Shown: positions 6,917 to 8,692 of the stretch, in pieces | How positions within the stretch are numbered: the stretch's first letter is position 1 | Layout of the letters: each line of letters starts with the position of its first letter | Origin: DATKEH01 sp035546355 | GTDB taxonomy: Bacteria; Acidobacteriota; Thermoanaerobaculia; Multivoradales; JAIOJS01 | Assembly (NCBI GenBank): GCA_035546355.1 | Contig: DATKEH010000319.1 | Location: 1-8,692, forward strand | Direction: 5' to 3' | DNA length: 8,692 nucleotides | The notes under the pieces: generated by a model | Told to the model about the DNA's origin: nothing | Databases searched by the model: none | Seen by the model: the letters and a program-made list of their open reading frames with translations, nothing else | Position numbers and translations under genes: made by a program

Positions 6917-8028
6917 GTGGCCTGACCGCGGTGGCGATGAGCGGCGGCCTCGACTCCTCGGTCGCCGCCTGGCTGCTGGCGCGCCAGGGCCAGCCGGTGG
7001 TCGGCCTCTCCATGCTGCTGTGGGACGCCGGCGAGGAGACGGGGGCGCCCGGCGGCGGCCGCTGCTGCGGTGCGCTCGACCTCGGTGACGCCCGGCAGGT
7101 CGCCCATCAGGCGGGGATCCCGCACTACACGCTGCGCCTGGACGGCGAGTTCCGCGAGCGGGTCGTCGACCCCTTCGTCGCCGACTACCTCGCCGGCCGC
7201 ACCCCCAGCCCCTGCGTGCGCTGCAACACCTTCGTCAAGTTCGACCTGCTGCTGGAGCGCGCCCGCGCCCTGGGCGCCGAGCGGGTCGCCACCGGCCACT
7301 ACGCGCGCATCCTGCCGGGCGCCGAGGGGCTCGAGCTGCACCGCGGGGTCGATGCCGCCAAAGACCAGAGCTACTTCCTCTTCGAGCTGTCCCAGCAGCA
7401 GCTCGCGGCCTCCACCTTTCCGCTCGGCGGGATGCGCAAGGAGGCAGTGCGCGAGGTCGCCCGCGAGGCCGGGTTGGTGGTGGCCGACAAGGGCGAGTCG
7501 ATGGAGATCTGCTTCGTCTCGGGGGCGGTGCAGGAGTTCGTCGAGCGGCAGGCGGCGGCGCGGCCCGAGCGCTTCGCGGTGGCCGGCGGCGCCGAGCGGC
7601 TGGGGGCCGGCAGCACCCTGGTCGACGAGGCCGGCGAGCGGCTGGGGGAGGGAGCGCCCTACTATCGCTACACGGTGGGGCAGCGGCGGGGCCTGGGGAT
7701 CGCCGCGGCGCAGCGCCGCTACGTGCTGCGCGTGCTGCCCGAGGAGAACCAGGTGGTGGTGGGGGGCGAGGAGGCGTTGCTGGCCCGCGGCCTGCTCGGC
7801 GAGCGGCTGAGCTGGATCGGCCCGCCGCCGGCCGGCGAGGTCGATGCCGAGGTGAGGATCCGCTCGCGGCATGCGGGCGTCGGCTGCCGGGTGCGGCCGC
7901 TGCCGGGGCGTCGCGTCGCGGTCGACTTCGCCGCCCCTCAGCGGGGGGTGGCGCCGGGCCAGGCGGCGGTGTTCTACGACGGCTCACGCGTCCTCGGCGG
8001 CTGCTGGATCACCGACAGCCGGGGTTAG
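6913..8028 (+). CDS. mnmA: tRNA-specific 2-thiouridylase MnmA
   Basis: MnmA adenylates U34 of Lys, Glu and Gln tRNAs and replaces the C2 oxygen with sulfur, acting in the cytoplasm with a cysteine desulfurase. The protein is 371 aa, typical of the family. The N-terminal PP-loop SGGLDSS (10-16) binds ATP. TPSPCVRCNTFVKF (97-110) carries C101 and C104, and MEICFVSG (197-204) carries C200; C104 and C200 match the two catalytic cysteines of E. coli MnmA (C102, C199). ATGHYAR (126-132), AKDQSYFLF (149-157), YTVGQRRGLGI (253-263) and a C-terminal beta-barrel region (APGQAAVFYDG, 347-357) complete the family pattern. The GTG at 6913 is chosen because it sits just before the PP-loop strand, overlaps the desulfurase stop, and follows GGGGAGGA (6902-6909), a good Shine-Dalgarno stretch. 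C101 in place of the E. coli aspartate gives a CxxC motif, and a C51-C52 pair is also present. Confidence 0.97.
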   Translation: MSGLTAVAMSGGLDSSVAAWLLARQGQPVVGLSMLLWDAGEETGAPGGGRCCGALDLGDARQVAHQAGIPHYTLRLDGEFRERVVDPFVADYLAGRTPSPCVRCNTFVKFDLLLERARALGAERVATGHYARILPGAEGLELHRGVDAAKDQSYFLFELSQQQLAASTFPLGGMRKEAVREVAREAGLVVADKGESMEICFVSGAVQEFVERQAAARPERFAVAGGAERLGAGSTLVDEAGERLGEGAPYYRYTVGQRRGLGIAAAQRRYVLRVLPEENQVVVGGEEALLARGLLGERLSWIGPPPAGEVDAEVRIRSRHAGVGCRVRPLPGRRVAVDFAAPQRGVAPGQAAVFYDGSRVLGGCWITDSRG

Positions 8029-8042
8029 GCGGGGGTTAGGCG
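8021..8042. repeat. 11-bp tandem direct repeat carrying both convergent stop codons
   Basis: GGGGTTAGGCG occurs twice head to tail (8021-8031 and 8032-8042). The first copy supplies the TAG stop of mnmA (8026-8028), and the second supplies the TAA stop of rsmI on the minus strand (8038-8036). The two genes are thus 7 bases apart. No hairpin-plus-T-tract terminator is present or could fit. Confidence 0.8.
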
Positions 8043-8692
8043 GCCGGGCCGATCACCAGCGCCACCTCGCCCTTGAGCTTGCCGCGGGCCGCCACCGCGG
8101 AGGCCAGCTCGCCGAGCGTGCCGCGCAGGACCTCTTCGTGCAGCTTGGTCAGCTCGCGAGCCAGCGCTGCCGGGCGCTCGCCGAAGGCGGCCGCCGCGTC
8201 GCCCAGGCTGGAGGCCAGCCGGTGCGGCGACTCGTACACCACCACCGTGTGGCCGAGGCCGGCCAGCTGCCCGTAGAAAGCGCGTCGCCGCCCCGGCTTC
8301 TGCGGCGGGAACCCGGCGAAGGTGAAGGGGTGTGGGGGAAGGCCCGAGACCACCAGCGCCGCCAGCAGGGCCGAGGGCCCCGGCACCGCCTCTACGCGGT
8401 GGCCGGCGGCGACCGCCTCCCGCACCAGCAGGAAGCCGGGATCCGACACCAGCGGCGTGCCGGCGTCGCTGACCAGCGCCACCCGCTGGCCGGCGGCGAG
8501 CGCGGCGAGCAGGCGGGGCAGGCGTCGCCGCTCGTTGTGCTCGTGCAGCGACAGCAGCGGGCGCTTGAGGCCGAGCCGGGCGAGCAGCAGCCCGCTGCGC
8601 CGGGTATCCTCGCAGGCCACCAGGTCGGCGCTCGCCAGCGCCTCGCGGGCGCGGGGCGAGAGGTCGTCGAGGTTGCCGATCGGCGTCGCCAC
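8036..8692 (-). CDS. rsmI: 16S rRNA 2'-O-ribose methyltransferase RsmI (partial, N-terminus cut by window edge)
   Basis: RsmI methylates the 2'-hydroxyl of C1402 in 16S rRNA using S-adenosylmethionine, tuning the ribosomal P site. The visible 218 codons show nearly all family motifs in order: ATPIGNL, ACEDTRR, LHEHNE, VSDAGTPLVSDPG, AVPGPSA, FTFAGFPPQ, VYESPHRL and RELTKLHEE, ending at KGEVALVIGPAA. The GTG at the window edge (8692-8690) is most likely an internal valine of the usual VATPIGN strand, so about ten N-terminal residues lie outside. The protein ends shortly after the KGE-VALVI strand and lacks the extra C-terminal helical region seen in the 286-aa E. coli protein; such short forms look complete for the tetrapyrrole-methylase fold. 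It converges on mnmA with a 7-base gap. Confidence 0.95.
   Translation of the reverse strand: MATPIGNLDDLSPRAREALASADLVACEDTRRSGLLLARLGLKRPLLSLHEHNERRRLPRLLAALAAGQRVALVSDAGTPLVSDPGFLLVREAVAAGHRVEAVPGPSALLAALVVSGLPPHPFTFAGFPPQKPGRRRAFYGQLAGLGHTVVVYESPHRLASSLGDAAAAFGERPAALARELTKLHEEVLRGTLGELASAVAARGKLKGEVALVIGPAA

Noticed and set aside
6016..7872. A 618-codon open frame on the minus strand opposite the desulfurase and mnmA
   Set aside because: It spans the junction of two well-identified genes on the other strand and shows no motif. It is a compositional shadow.
8690..8692. GTG at the window edge as the true rsmI start
   Set aside because: The family has about ten residues before ATPIGNL, and valine is usual at this position. 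The gene most likely continues beyond the window.
1..8692. CRISPR arrays, insertion sequences, tRNA or rRNA genes, phage or toxin-antitoxin genes
   Set aside because: I saw no regularly spaced repeats, transposase motifs, tRNA-like cloverleaf or rRNA segments. Nearly all the sequence is explained by six genes, and the only gap over 90 bases is the divergent promoter region.

Overview
The window is very GC-rich and densely coding on both strands. It holds six genes and only one intergenic gap of any size (5660-5755). Two adjacent secreted proteins combine a GWxTD-like N-terminus with a 'VWFA-related' C-terminal domain. From general knowledge, that combination is best known from Acidobacteriota, so I infer a member of that phylum or a close relative. 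The base composition fits this but does not prove it, and no rRNA or marker tree is available here.

Layout. A leftward (minus-strand) block runs from 5659 to the left edge. It contains a first 845-aa GWxTD-like/VWFA protein (3122-5659), a second 847-aa paralog (582-3125) and a Maf-family nucleotide pyrophosphatase (1-585, cut by the window start). The genes are joined by 4-base ATGA and GTGA stop/start overlaps, so they form a translationally coupled operon. A divergent rightward block begins at 5756 with a NifS/IscS-type cysteine desulfurase (5756-6916). This overlaps the tRNA 2-thiouridylase gene mnmA (6913-8028) by a GTGA junction. A convergent minus-strand rsmI (8036-8692, N-terminus cut by the window end) closes the window. 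mnmA and rsmI are separated by only 7 bases, and their two stop codons lie in the two copies of an 11-bp tandem repeat.

How the genes work together. The desulfurase and MnmA very probably form a sulfur-delivery pair for 2-thiolation of the tRNA wobble uridine, like the linked yrvO-mnmA pair of Bacillus subtilis. RsmI also modifies RNA, but it lies on the opposite strand. The two VWFA proteins are predicted to be exported. They have intact metal-binding (MIDAS) residues and exactly two cysteines each, at matching positions, and are probably an ancient tandem duplication whose function is not known. The link with cytoplasmic Maf may only be shared transcription.

The 96-bp divergent region carries two inverted GCTACRAT elements resembling -10 boxes. 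Each lies 6 to 8 bases from a start codon that lacks a well-placed Shine-Dalgarno sequence, which suggests leaderless or nearly leaderless transcripts in both directions. The least understood part of the window is the paired GWxTD-like/VWFA cassette. Nothing here looks like a mobile element, CRISPR array, tRNA or rRNA.
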